Assembly: GCF_036898095.1 (NCBI RefSeq)
Contig: NC_090730.1
Location: 22,709,666 to 22,773,665, forward strand
Direction: 5' to 3'
DNA length: 64,000 bases
Source: Palaemon carinicauda
Taxonomy: Eukaryota; Arthropoda; Malacostraca; Decapoda; Palaemonidae
Made by a program: the position numbers and the translations under genes. Each line of letters opens with the position of its first letter. Within the stretch, counting starts at the first letter, position 1. Of this stretch, positions 9,412 to 19,724 are shown in pieces. Below the pieces are notes generated by a model. That model ran no database searches and was not told the DNA's origin. It worked only from the letters and a program-made list of their open reading frames with translations.

Positions 9412-11610
9412 CTACGCAGAGTTAGGTGCAGGTTTCATAACACTACCTGCGGCTACCACAAAATGTTTGACTTCGTGCACTTGTTTCGCATAATGTTTAA
9501 AGAAAACGCGCGAGGACTTCCAGCCTGTGAAGTTTTTAAGGCTTTCAAAGTCCATGCTCTGAAAGAAATTCAGAGATGATGCAACTTTCCTAGGATCATG
9601 ACCAGCGGGTGTACTGTCGGGATCCGCTCTACGAATGAAGTAGGTGATTTTCGCTCTTAATTGTTTCAGTGACAGGTCGCTGCCCAATGTTTCTCCTTTG
9701 AAGAGTTGGCCTCCACCAAAGTTCGAAGTTCTGCGAAGATAGACCTTGAGGCTCTCTACTGGGCATAGAGAGACATCTTCCTTCAGGGGGCATATTCTCC
9801 AGGGGCCCCATCTTTTGGTGGGTAATTCATTTTTGGCGAGAAACGTCGGATCAGGGGAGAGGGTAACGTCTCCTGTATCGGTAAACAGGATGTGTCCGTC
9901 TTCTCTTGATAATGCCACTATTTCGCTGACTCGAGCTCCTGAAGCAAGAGCAAAGAGAAATATAACTTTCTGAGTCAGATCCTTGAGAGGGCATGAATCA
10001 TTATCCAAGTTGGAAGCGAAATGGAGCACCTTGTCTAGTGACCAGGAGATCGGTTTCGGTGGGGGTGCTGGGCGTAGGCGAGCACATGCTTTCGGTAGTT
10101 TGTTGAAGATGTCGCTGGACAGATCAATTTGGAAAGCATATAGAATTGGTCTGGTCAAGGCCAATTTGCAGGTTGAAATCGTATTGGCTGCTAATCCCTG
10201 TCCATGAAGGTGAATAAAGAAGGACATGCAGAAATCAATCGTGATTTCTTTAGGATTTTTTGTCTTGACAAAGGAGACCCATTTCCTCCAGGATGATTCG
10301 TATTGCCGTCTTGTGGATTCGGTCTTGTATTCCTCTAGGAAGTCCAGACTTTTCTTCGAGATCCCAAACCTCTTCTTTGCGGCTAGGGAGAGAAAATCAT
10401 GAGATGAAGGTCCTTGATTTTCGATGATGAAGCGAAGACAGTCGACTTCTGTACTTGTTGAGAGAGAACTGGACCCGGGAGAGGGATCAGCTTGGGCTGC
10501 AGCTCCAGGACCAGGGGGTACCAGTTGCTCCGGGGCCACTTGGGAGCCACTAGGGCCGCTGTCCCTTTGAAGGTTCTCAGTTTGGAGAGGACTTTCAACA
10601 GAAGGTTGGTGGGAGGGAACAGGTAGATCTTGGACCATCTGTTCCAGTCCAGTGACATGGCATCCACTGCTTCTGCCTTGGGGTCCTCGTACGGGGCCAC
10701 ATACCGAGGAAGTTGATTGTTGTCGCTCATTGCAAAGAGATCTATCTGAAGTTCTGGGACTTGGTGAGAGATGAAGGAGAACGATCTTGCGTCTAGAGAC
10801 CATTCCGACTCTATCGGGTTTGTCCGAGATAGAGCATCCGCTGTCACGTTGCGGAATCCTTGTAGGTGAACTGCAGACAGGTGCCACTTCTTCTTCTCCG
10901 CCAGACGGAAGATTGGGAGAAGCACCTGATTTATCTGGGGCGATCTTGAGCCTTGGCGATTGAGACAACGAACTACCACCGAGTTGTCTAGGGTTAGACG
11001 AATGTGGATCGAGGGCGGCGGGGATAATTTCTTCAGAGTTAGAAGGACCGCCATGGCCTCCAAGATGTTTATATGGAACGTCTTGAACAAGGGAGACCAG
11101 GTGCCTTGAGCCTGTTTTTGGTGGGAGTGACCTCCCCAACCCTCTAGCGAAGCGTCCGTGTGGATGTTGAGTGATGGAGGGGGCTGTTGAAGAGGAATGG
11201 ACCTTTTCAGGGCCTTTGCTTCTGACCACGGCTTGAGGAGAAGTCGAAGTCTGTTTGGAAGCCGTCTCTTGAGGTCTCTTCGAGCGATGGATGCAGAACG
11301 TCTCCAGACTCCCGCGGCATCCTTTAGCTGTGCACGAAGCACTGGGTTTGTTACTGAGGCGAACTATAGAGAGCCTAGAACTCGTTCCTGCTGGCGTCTT
11401 GAAATTCGTTTGGATTTCAGCAGTCGCTTGACAGACCCTGCTATTTCCTTCCTTTTCTTCTGGGGGATGGAAAGGCGGTGTGACTGAAGGTTCCATTGGA
11501 TTCCCAACCACTGGAACTTCTGAGCTGGAGAGAGGCGAGATTTCTTCTCGTTGATCTTGAATCCCAGGTGTTCTAGGTACTGGGTGACTTTGTTGCAAGA
11601 TTTTACACAA
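9412..11610 (-). CDS. DIRS-A copy 2 tyrosine recombinase ORF (732 aa open frame; recombinase in C-terminal about 345 aa)
   Basis: The C-terminal half (about 9412-10450) is an unbroken DIRS-type tyrosine recombinase: a core-binding region with FLEEYKTESTRRQYES, then catalytic R in SGARVSEIVAL, H-x-x-R in GHDPRKVAS and Y in KHYAKQVH, ending in VMKPAPNSA. It should act as the element's integrating recombinase. The same frame stays open for a further 1.2 kb upstream over the RNase H/RT region in another frame, with a Ser/Pro-rich translation resembling no known domain. Extensive overlap of recombinase and RT frames is a known DIRS feature. Whether the upstream part is translated is unknown, and the true start is not evident. 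Confidence 0.82.
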   Translation of the reverse strand: MCKILQQSHPVPRTPGIQDQREEISPLSSSEVPVVGNPMEPSVTPPFHPPEEKEGNSRVCQATAEIQTNFKTPAGTSSRLSIVRLSNKPSASCTAKGCRGSLETFCIHRSKRPQETASKQTSTSPQAVVRSKGPEKVHSSSTAPSITQHPHGRFARGLGRSLPPKTGSRHLVSLVQDVPYKHLGGHGGPSNSEEIIPAALDPHSSNPRQLGGSSLSQSPRLKIAPDKSGASPNLPSGGEEEVAPVCSSPTRIPQRDSGCSISDKPDRVGMVSRRKIVLLHLSPSPRTSDRSLCNERQQSTSSVCGPVRGPQGRSSGCHVTGLEQMVQDLPVPSHQPSVESPLQTENLQRDSGPSGSQVAPEQLVPPGPGAAAQADPSPGSSSLSTSTEVDCLRFIIENQGPSSHDFLSLAAKKRFGISKKSLDFLEEYKTESTRRQYESSWRKWVSFVKTKNPKEITIDFCMSFFIHLHGQGLAANTISTCKLALTRPILYAFQIDLSSDIFNKLPKACARLRPAPPPKPISWSLDKVLHFASNLDNDSCPLKDLTQKVIFLFALASGARVSEIVALSREDGHILFTDTGDVTLSPDPTFLAKNELPTKRWGPWRICPLKEDVSLCPVESLKVYLRRTSNFGGGQLFKGETLGSDLSLKQLRAKITYFIRRADPDSTPAGHDPRKVASSLNFFQSMDFESLKNFTGWKSSRVFFKHYAKQVHEVKHFVVAAGSVMKPAPNSA

Positions 11611-12121
11611 TCTTCGGGCGATGGAGCCCAGACTAGCCAGTCGTCGAGGTAGGCCATCACCTGGACGTTTCGGAGGCGGAGCTGTTGTACTATGGCGTCC
11701 GCCAGCTTTGTGAAGATCCGAGGGGCCACGTTGAGGCTGAAGGGCATGGCCCTGAAGGCGTAGCTTTTCCTTTGGAGTCGAAATCCTAGGTAGGAGGAAG
11801 CGTGATGGTTCATTGGAACGTGCCAGTAGGCATCCGCCAGGTCTATGGAGACCGTGTAGGAACCTCGAGGCAGAAGGGTCCTTATCTGTTGAAGAGTCAG
11901 CATCTTGAACTTGTCGTTCGCTATGAACTCCAGCCTAGACCCTTCTTGACGATGCTGTGTGCCCAGGGATCGAAGGTCCAACGATCCTGGAATTGGCGGA
12001 GTCTTCCTCCCACCGGAAGCTCTTCATTGCTTCTGGTGTCCCGAGGGCTTGCTGCCCCGGCCGCTAGCTCCCTTTCCTCCTCTGCCTCTGGAGGGACGGC
12101 GAGATGCGTCTCTGCTTGCAC
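10383..12121 (-). pseudogene. DIRS-A copy 2 reverse transcriptase / RNase H (deleted and nonsense-mutated)
   Basis: Carries RT motifs (SIDLADAYWHVPM, AMPFSLNVAPRIF, YLDDWLVWA), RNase H (NIHTDASLEGWGG) and the C-terminal LVAPKWPRSNWYP block. Three differences from copy 1 matter. About 180 bp are lost near 11925-11930, removing the RT lead-in between GLGWS and NDKFKML. A CAG codon has become TAG at 11361-11363 (GSL-stop-FAS). In motif B, FGLN has become FSLN. The N-terminal frame (to 12121) again does not join the RT frame directly. This copy cannot make a full RT as it stands. Confidence 0.85.
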
Positions 12122-13973
12122 CTCTGTTTGAGCCTCTACCTTTGGGACGAAAGGTAGTTGTCTGTTGCTCGAAAGCAGGGGTGAAGACCGGTGACTGTGA
12201 CAACACCGGTTGGGTGACCAATTGAAAGGTCTGTTGTGGCTGAGCTGCCACTTGGGAGGTAGCGGGTCCCGGAAACTGACGTCTTTGTTGACGTTGCTGG
12301 GGTTTCTGTTTTAGGGATTTCCTCTTAGGTTGAGGTCCGTCGTCCTGAGAGGGTTTCCTTTTTCTTGACATGCCCCACTTGTGGAGAAGGTTCCTATTCT
12401 CCGTGGCGGCTTTGTCGGTGATTTCCTTCACAAGGTCAGAAGGAAAGAGGTGTTTGCCCCAGATGTTGGAGGAAATCAGCCTCCGGGGTTCGTGTTTCAC
12501 AGTGGCACCTGCGAACACGAATTCACGACAGGCTCTCCGAGCCTTCATGAAGTGGTACAATTCCTTCATCACTGTAGTCATGTGGGATTTGGAGAGTACC
12601 ATGTAGTGGTCTGGTACTCTGGTGTCACAGGCCATAATTTCAAGTTGGACTTGGTGAGACATAGATGCTGCGAGCCTCTCCTTCGTATCTTGTTCCCGAC
12701 GAAGGAGGTGATCGTTGAGCTTAGGGAGGTCTTCATTAAACTGACGTCCGGCGACGTCAGGATCTAGCTTTCCCACGACGAAAGTATGCTGGATATCCTT
12801 CCAGTGTCGAGCGTCAGGGGCAGTAACTATGGAGAAGGGTCTGCACTCCTCCAGTGCAGGGCAGGCTTTCCCCTCTTCCACAGCTTTAAGGCACGCAGCG
12901 AAGGCCTTTTCCAAGAATGGAAGTACCGCATTTTCAGGTGCGACATAAGTAGGGTGCTTCTTGCTCAGGGCCGGAAGCTTAGAGCAGGTAAAACCCCTAC
13001 TCTTGAATGTGTTGGCTAGCATAGCCTGGGCCTTCGGGAGATCGAACACTATCTCTTCCTTCGGTTCGGTCTCTTCCTTAGAGGCAGGTTCGGAACGAAG
13101 TTGGACGTAACAGTCCGGGTAGGCCTCAAAGTTTGGGAAGAACTCCACGTCTTCCAAAGGGACCGTGCCGATCTTGTCGATGATAAAGATCCTGCCGGTC
13201 GCGATAACCATATGCTCAGCATACCTCCACGGGTTGGCATGTGAGCAAGCGGGGAGATCCTTAACCGAAATCCTCTTCGGTTCTCTGGATCCCATCATGG
13301 ACCTGATGAACTCCTGATTCTCCTTTAACCTGTCGTCCATGACGGCTCTAATCAACCGGATCATTTCTTGAGTGGAAGAAGAGGGATCCGGGGTCGTGGA
13401 GGTAGACGGGATAGATACTTCCGTCGGTGTAGGAGTAGGAGCGGAGATGGAAGGAGGAGCGACCTCTTGCTCCGATTCGGCGTATTCCACCTGGTCTTCG
13501 TCATCTTCAGCTCTTTGAGCCATAAGAGTCTTCTCCGTGTCTTCCGAGACGTCCGACATATGTTCGTCATCTTCAGAATCCAGGCGGCACTCGTGCATGG
13601 ACTGAGCCATGACAACATCAGGTTCCACTGTAATTTGGACAGTGGGAATCGCATCCTTGGGAACCACAGAATCAGGGGAGGCCTTAGGGAACAGGAGTGA
13701 CCTCAATTCTTCAGTGGCCAGGTACGGTCCGGTGGCATTCTTCTGGAAGCCACGCACCCACTTGCGTAGCTTCTCCCGAGAAATGTCCCTGACCTCCGCT
13801 GAGGGAGGGTTATGGAAGGCATCAACTAGGTGAGCCTGGCAGATCGTACAATTCAGTGGGTTCCAGAATTTCAGATCCCCTTTCTTGTCAGCACAAGGGG
13901 CGTGAGTCCTGCAAGCCGTATGCCCGTAGAAGTGCGGGCGTTTCACAGCGCAGAAGTCGAAGTCACACTTCGT
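12024..13973 (-). pseudogene. DIRS-A copy 2 Gag-like ORF1 (start codon lost)
   Basis: The frame is open across the whole gag, matching the copy 1 protein nearly residue for residue and including the Cys/His N terminus, acidic middle and RG-rich basic tail. The position of the copy 1 ATG reads ACG here (13971-13973), so no ATG precedes the Cys/His module. Translation would need a non-AUG start, or an internal start that would remove the first Cys residues. Otherwise there is no internal stop to 12024. I call it a pseudogene on the lost start only. Confidence 0.72.
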
Positions 13974-16078
13974 CTGCTCCTCCTGTGGAAGAAAGAGAAA
14001 ATGAGTATGGGGGGAGTCATAAGAATGGCTCTTAAGCTAAGTTAACATTAATCATTAATTTTAACTTAATGAAGGGAGTGATGCATAGAGATTGAAGTAG
14101 TAAAGAAAACATACTCCATGCATCTCGCCCGTCTGGCTACCGCAAGCTTTATCCATGGGTAATCCGAGATGGCCGAAGGCCCAGGATAGTATTTCCTGAA
14201 ATTCCACAGGGCAATGGAATTCCGTGGAAAACCAAGGATAAGTTTGGGACTGAGATCACTCAGTCCCAGATTAGGGAGCTAACAGGTCCCTTAGGGTAAC
14301 TGCTTCCGGCAACCAGCCGCGCTAAGATGCACGCAGCATGCTGGAATATTGAAGAATGCAAAGGGACAGCATGCTTACTAATAGAACAGTACCAAGGCAC
14401 TGATCTAAAGAGTGTAACAGGCTATCTGTTTGCAGTGTAGGGCTATCAGTATACAAGTGATAGCTAGGAGAAGGGGGTGCAAGTATCCTTGACGCCTCCA
14501 GGAGGTTCCGGCAGACCTCCGGCACGCCGGAGGCCGTTCCAGAAGTTTCTGGCATTAGGACAGACAAAATGTAAGTCAAGAGTAAAGCCAGGGTGGCGGC
14601 CTCCGGCACAACGGCGGCACGCCGGCAGAGGAGTGGCGGCTCCGGCGGTCGGAGGATGCCGGATTGGTGACTGGGATAAGGATGGTTATAGCTGAACCAG
14701 GTTGCCGGCAGTGAATGCCGGCACTCCGGTGGCCGACCGGCGGGCGGACGGTGAAGCTCGGAGGAAGGAGGAAGGCCGTCGGCGGGAGCCGGCGGCGGTC
14801 GACAGTCCCCCCGGCAAGCGGAGGGCCTGGCGGCATGAGGGTAGGGGAGAGTCACCAAGGTAGGAGGCAGGTATCGCCGACAGTGGAGGCGGCAAGGGAC
14901 CGGCACCCGGATAGTGAGAGAGACAGGGGGAGGGATGTAAGAAGTCCAGCCATGGAATCCAGACATCCCCCCCTGAGAGGGTGTACCCATGATAGAGGCA
15001 GGCTCTATCACCCAGGAGCCGGGGTCACAGAGGACCGGGGGCTAGGGTAGCCCAAGGGAGGACTAGGGGACACCCAAGAGGGGAGAGACCTCCACATGCA
15101 GAACGCATCCAGTGGCTAACCCCATAGGACACTATGAAGGGTATATGTACCAGAGCGGACTGCACAAGGAAGCTCAAGGTAGCCCTATCACTCCGCCCTA
15201 AGGAGGAGTTGTAGGACAGGGGACAGATGGGTATAGACTAACCTAAGTGTAGGCTAGGCTATACAAGAGATAGGTGGGGAGGGGGAAGAGAAGAGTCTTC
15301 CAAGGAAGGGGATCTGTACCAGAGCGGCCACTAGGGAAAGGGAGGACACTCCCTAACCTAAGATAAGGCCGCCAGGCTGAAACGGTGCATGGGTACAGTT
15401 TCAGCAGGGGACAGAGTAACCTTCCAAAACCTAACCTAGAACAGGGCTAGGAGTCCTGAACTAGGAAGGATAGAAGACATATCGCTATGGCAGGACAGTC
15501 ATAGACTATTCCTAGCCATAGAGGAAGGGCTAGCCTAACCTCACTCTCGGACGCAACCCTAAGGGGGGGTCATTCCCTTAGGAAGGACTGAGAGGCGATG
15601 AATACTCCATTAGACACTTGATCCCCTTACTCAGAAAGGAAATCAAGGCTAAACAGAGGGAGTGCCAAGGCAGGGGATGAAGGAAGCATATAGGGGTCCT
15701 ACCAGGAGGTTATGTTAGGAAGGGACACTAACTAACCTATCCCCTATATGGTCCCTGAAGGCGAAAAAACACTTGCATCACGGTCGAAAGTATTGTAAAA
15801 TAATGCCACTATCTTCATAACTTAGCCTAGGATCACTAATAAAATCATGCATGAACACTTATATACAGGCGCTCTGGCCTGGAGGCTATAGAAGCCGACT
15901 GGTATGAGGTCAATCGATGACCAATAAAAAGCGTCGAAACACGATATAACACGATTAGTAAATAAGGCCGGAAGCGTTGTTGTGGCTAACTAAATAAGGC
16001 ATGCATAACAACAACGACGCCATAAAATGGCGGGTCCGGTAGAGGCACAGCTCTGCCACAAAACAGCAATTATCTCGG
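13974..16078 (-). other. DIRS-A copy 2 GC-rich leader
   Basis: Counterpart of 5594-8048 without the MITE. The TTAA target is intact at about 14049-14052. It has the same GCCGGC-rich palindromic block (14500-14920) and the same CCTAACCTA-rich block (15050-15720). No supported gene. It ends at TTATCTCGG, where the terminal 519-bp repeat begins. Confidence 0.6.
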
Positions 16079-17116
16079 AAAGTAATATTTACTTTACGGT
16101 CAGAGCTTAACTAAACAATACTGGAACCTTGTACTCAACTTTCCAGAAGAAGGCGAGGCTGAAGGTAGCGACATTACGTAGATGCAAAGCGATAACTGAA
16201 GCACAGGGAAAATCCGTCTAAGTAGAGCGAGCTACTGAACAAAGGATAAAGACGGACGTGACGTCATTTAAGCAATGGCGCCCGTTTGTTTACGTCTCGA
16301 GTATCAGTAGTAGCCACGAATGAGATTAGCTATGGAACGGCTCCCAGCTATTCTCAGCCCTTACACACCGAAGCATTAACTCTGTTCGGGGTGTAGATAG
16401 CTATGTGGCGCGTTAATACATGCGTCCCCTGTTGATATACGATGTCTTAAAAGGGAAACCTTTAGGATACTCGCTCCAGAAGTTAGAATTCTGTGATAAC
16501 CTGTGGTTAAATTCTCTGGGAATATCTTAGTAGTTATTTACCCAAGGAAGCTACCAAAAAGGAACCTTCCATCAGGACGCCATGGCTTGAGCCCAAAAAG
16601 TAATATTTACTTTACGGTCAGAGCTTAACTAAACAATACTGGAACCTTGTACTCAACTTTCCAGAAGAAGGCGAGGCCGAAGGTAGCGACATAATAAGGA
16701 TGCAAGGCGATAAAGATAGCACAGGGAAAATCCGTCTAAGTAAGGCGAGCTACTGTACAAAGGATGAAGACGAACGTGACGTCATTCAAGCAATGGCGCC
16801 CGTTTGTTTACGTCTCGAGTACCAAAAGTAGCCACGGATGAGATTAGCTATGGAACGGCTCCCAGCTATTCTCCGCCTTTACACACCAAAGCCTTAACTC
16901 TGTTCGGGGTGTAGATAGCTATGTGGCGCGTTAATACATGCGTCCCCTGTTGATATACGATGTCTTAAAAGGGAAACCTTTAGGATACTCGCTCCAGAAG
17001 TTAGAATTCTGTGATAACCTGTGGTTAAATTCTCTAGGAATATCTTAGTAGTTACTTACCCAAGGAAGCTACCAAAAAGGAGCCTTCCATCAGGACGCCA
17101 TGGCTTGAGCCCAAAA
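16079..17116. repeat. 519-bp direct tandem duplication at DIRS-A copy 2 right end
   Basis: Two head-to-tail units (16079-16597 and 16598-17116). Each begins AAAGTAATATTTACTTTACG and ends GCCATGGCTTGAGCCCAAAA. They differ by scattered substitutions and small indels, for example ACGTAGATGC against AATAAGGATGC. Each unit ends in the element's terminal inverted repeat. The inner 350 bp of each unit recurs in inverted orientation at 8089-8438. Confidence 0.88.
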
Positions 17117-17129
17117 ATATATATATATA

Positions 17130-17204
<75 letters not shown>

Positions 17205-17222
17205 TGTGTGTGTGTGCGTGTG
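17117..17222. repeat. (TA)n followed by (GT)n microsatellite
   Basis: Alternating TA over about 80 bp with one TACTGTG interruption, then a GTGTGC tract. Open frames through it encode only Tyr-Ile or Cys-Val runs and are not genes. Confidence 0.95.
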
Positions 17223-17231
17223 TATACTGTA

Positions 17232-17345
17232 TACAGTGAACCCTCGCTACTTCGCGGTTCGACCATCGCGGATTCACCTCGCGGATTTTTTTCATAACCC
17301 ATGTATATACATATATCGCGGATTTTCCAGAAATATCGAAAATAC
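17232..17345 (+). mobile_element. Possible pogo/mariner-like transposon terminus
   Basis: A TA dinucleotide is followed by CAGTGAACCCTCGCTACTTC and several CGCGGATT words. TA-CAGT...CCCTCG starts are typical of pogo/Tigger-type inverted repeats. No matching opposite end or transposase is visible nearby, so this is a fragment at most. Confidence 0.4.
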
Positions 17346-17493
17346 CGCGAAGTGACCGATGGTGTGAGATTGGAGAAAGTAAGGAAAATTGAATCATGAT
17401 TGATTTTCAATATAAATGAAACTTTGAGGAGCAACAAAGATATCATTTGTTAGAGAGATAGAGGTAAGGAATGGGAGGTAGTGAAAAGTAGCC

Positions 17494-17496
<3 letters not shown>

Positions 17497-17550
<54 letters not shown>

Positions 17551-17562
17551 GGGGGGGGGGTT
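17497..17562. repeat. (AG)n microsatellite with G run
   Basis: About 50 bp of AG repeat followed by a run of G. Simple repeat only. Confidence 0.95.
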
Positions 17563-18025
17563 AAATGTAATAAACAACAAAATTTGATAGGTTATAACAC
17601 ATTGGTGCTTATGTAATATCAACTGTATACTGTAGACGGTTTGAATAAGTTAAGAAATGGTATAAATGATACTTTGTTAGTGTATTCGTACACACTCAAG
17701 AGCGGCAGCTAGATGACAGCTGATCTAATCACAGCCAAAAGTAAAAAAAAAAAAGTCAACAATACTCGATTTTTAAAACAAACCTGAAATTTAAAAACAA
17801 AAGTACACGCTTTCTTAATGTGCAATTAACTATTTAAAGAGTGGCAATTTTCTAGAATAAAATTATATTTCCCAAAAAATAGTGGTTTGCTGATGAAATC
17901 GGATGCCGTATTTTTAGTTATGATTGAAATGGATGTAGACTCGGCCTAATTATTTCGTTTCGTATTTAATTGACACTAAGAAAACTAATTTTAGCTTCTT
18001 CATCTAAATGTAAGTATTGTATAAC

Positions 18026-18028
<3 letters not shown>
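17563..18028. other. Anonymous AT-rich DNA
   Basis: Nothing recognisable: no conserved frame, no terminal repeats. Confidence 0.5.

Positions 18029-18102
<74 letters not shown>
18029..18102. repeat. (AG)n microsatellite
   Basis: About 74 bp of perfect GA repeat. The frame through it (Arg-Glu)n is an artefact. Confidence 0.95.
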
Positions 18103-18104
<2 letters not shown>

Positions 18105-18302
18105 CAGCTGTTGTACTCAAATGGCGTGTTTTTGTTTCGTGAGAATTTCATCGCCACGACTTTAACAACAACATACTGTACTGAACTTTACAGTATTATA
18201 CAGACTACTGTAATATGATAAAGTAAAATATTTGTAATCTATTTTATATGAAATGGGGCTATTTTTTTTTTGTTTAAAATTTACATTTACGTATATAAAA
18301 CA

Positions 18303-18855
18303 ACTCTCTCTCTCTCTCTCTCTCTCTCTCNNNNNNNNNNNNNNNNNNNNNNNNNNNNNNNNNNNNNNNNNNNNNNNNNNNNNNNNNNNNNNNNNNNNNN
18401 NNNNNNNNNNNNNNNNNNNNNNNNNNNNNNNNNNNNNNNNNNNNNNNNNNNNNNNNNNNNNNNNNNNNNNNNNNNNNNNNNNNNNNNNNNNNNNNNNNNN
18501 NNNNNNNNNNNNNNNNNNNNNNNNNNNNNNNNNNNNNNNNNNNNNNNNNNNNNNNNNNNNNNNNNNNNNNNNNNNNNNNNNNNNNNNNNNNNNNNNNNNN
18601 NNNNNNNNNNNNNNNNNNNNNNNNNNNNNNNNNNNNNNNNNNNNNNNNNNNNNNNNNNNNNNNNNNNNNNNNNNNNNNNNNNNNNNNNNNNNNNNNNNNN
18701 NNNNNNNNNNNNNNNNNNNNNNNNNNNNNNNNNNNNNNNNNNNNNNNNNNNNNNNNNNNNNNNNNNNNNNNNNNNNNNNNNNNNNNNNNNNNNNNNNNNN
18801 NNNNNNNNNNNNNNNNNNNNNNNNNNNNNNCACACACACACACACACATACACAC

Positions 18856-18920
<65 letters not shown>
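18303..18920. other. Assembly gap (500 N) bounded by (CT)n and (CA)n/(TA)n
   Basis: N run from 18331 to 18830, exactly 500 bases, which suggests a placeholder length. The left side is (CT)n. The right side is (CA)n (18831-18857) and then (TA)n to 18920, where the Gmr1-like 5' LTR begins. True spacing and content are unknown. Confidence 0.97.
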
Positions 18921-18923
<3 letters not shown>

Positions 18924-19372
18924 GAAGTCCTGTGCGAGGGAGTTCTACCCTCCAAAGGACAACTTAACCCTTTTACCCCAAAAGGACGTACTGGTACGTT
19001 TCACAAAAGCCATCCCTTTACCCCCCTGGACGTACCGGTACGTCCTTGCGAAAATATGCTATAAAAATTTGTTTTTCATATTTTTTGATAATTTTTTGAG
19101 AAAATTCAGGCATTTTCCAAGAGAATGAGACCAACCTGACCTCTCTATGACAAAAATTAAGGCTGTTAGAGCAATTTAAAAAAAATATACTGCAAAATGT
19201 GCTGGGAAAAAAATAACCCCTTGGGGGTTAAGGGTTGGAAATTTCCAAATACCCCGGGGGTTAAAGGGTTAACAGTCATAATTCTTTTAGTTTGTTTTTC
19301 TTTGTAAAAAGCTTTGCTCTCATGGGTTTCCTCGTCTGTGTAACTTAAGAACAAGCCTCAACTAACAAAGGA
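18921..19372 (+). repeat. 5' LTR of Gmr1-like element, interrupted by MITE
   Basis: Starts TGTGAAGTCCTGTGC directly after (TA)n. Bases 18921-18967 and 19273-19372 together match the 3' LTR. The 305 bp between them are the TTAA MITE and its duplicated target. Confidence 0.9.
18964..19272. mobile_element. TTAA-flanked MITE (piggyBac-like), copy B
   Basis: A 301-bp element (18968-19268) between TTAA copies at 18964-18967 and 19269-19272. Its ends are CCCTTTTACCCC and GGGGGTTAAAGGG. It is the reverse complement of copy A at 5668-5972, with moderate divergence. The 3' LTR of the host element reads GACAACTTAACAGTC with a single TTAA, giving a second empty-site proof within this window. The palindromes ACGTACTGGTACGT and GACGTACCGGTACGTC lie near its left end. 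Confidence 0.9.
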
Positions 19373-19383
19373 TGTCTTTAAAG

Positions 19384-19403
19384 TGGGGGCCTGTGTCCGG
19401 GAT
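19384..19403 (+). promoter_or_regulatory. Primer binding site, tRNA-Pro-like
   Basis: TGGGGGCCTGTGTCCGGGAT resembles the 18-nt complement of the tRNA-Pro 3' end used by several retroviruses and retrotransposons. It starts with TGGGGGC and ends with TCCGGGAT, and has two extra bases in the middle. It lies 11 bases after the last LTR base shared with the 3' copy. Confidence 0.6.
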
Positions 19404-19679
19404 ATATTTTTTTTTACTTAACTTTTGTTCATTTTCTTTTGTGTTGGAATATAGTTTGTTTTAGCTTTTGCTAATTGCTCCGGAAACAGTTTTTGTTTCG
19501 GAGTTTCTTCGGTTGGTCGGAAATCTGATTTCGAAATCATTGTGGTGATCTTTCATCTCGGTTGTTATGCAACCTGATTTGTTGTGTTCTGTTGATTTCA
19601 TAGTGTGAAATTGGCTGACCAGAAGTCTTGATTTTTTTTTTCTCTTTCTCTCTTTCTCTTATCAAGCAGCAGTAAGTAC

Positions 19680-19711
19680 ATTCAAGGTTCAAGGTTCAAG
19701 GTTCAAGGTTC
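19680..19711 (+). repeat. Heptamer tandem repeat in leader
   Basis: About four copies of TTCAAGG directly upstream of the polyprotein ATG. Function unknown. Confidence 0.85.
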
Positions 19712-19724
19712 TATCATTTCAGTC

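Larger units (their letters stand above)
8574..16597 (-). mobile_element. DIRS-type retrotransposon, DIRS-A copy 2
   Basis: Second copy of the same family, in the same orientation as copy 1 and clearly similar along its length by eye. Both ends are inside the window. Left is TTTTGGGCTCAAGCCATGGC onward (8580). Right is the reverse complement, GCCATGGCTTGAGCCCAAAA, at 16578-16597, giving inverted termini of about 33 bp. The recombinase ORF is open. Gag has lost its ATG, and the RT has a deletion of about 180 bp and a nonsense codon. The copy lacks the MITE found in copy 1. Confidence 0.88.

Noticed and set aside
17021..17446. Frames encoding Tyr-Ile and Thr-His runs
   Set aside because: Translations of TA and GT microsatellites.
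18162..19128. Frames of 190-290 codons across the N gap
   Set aside because: Mostly undefined bases. The defined parts are simple repeats and MITE sequence.
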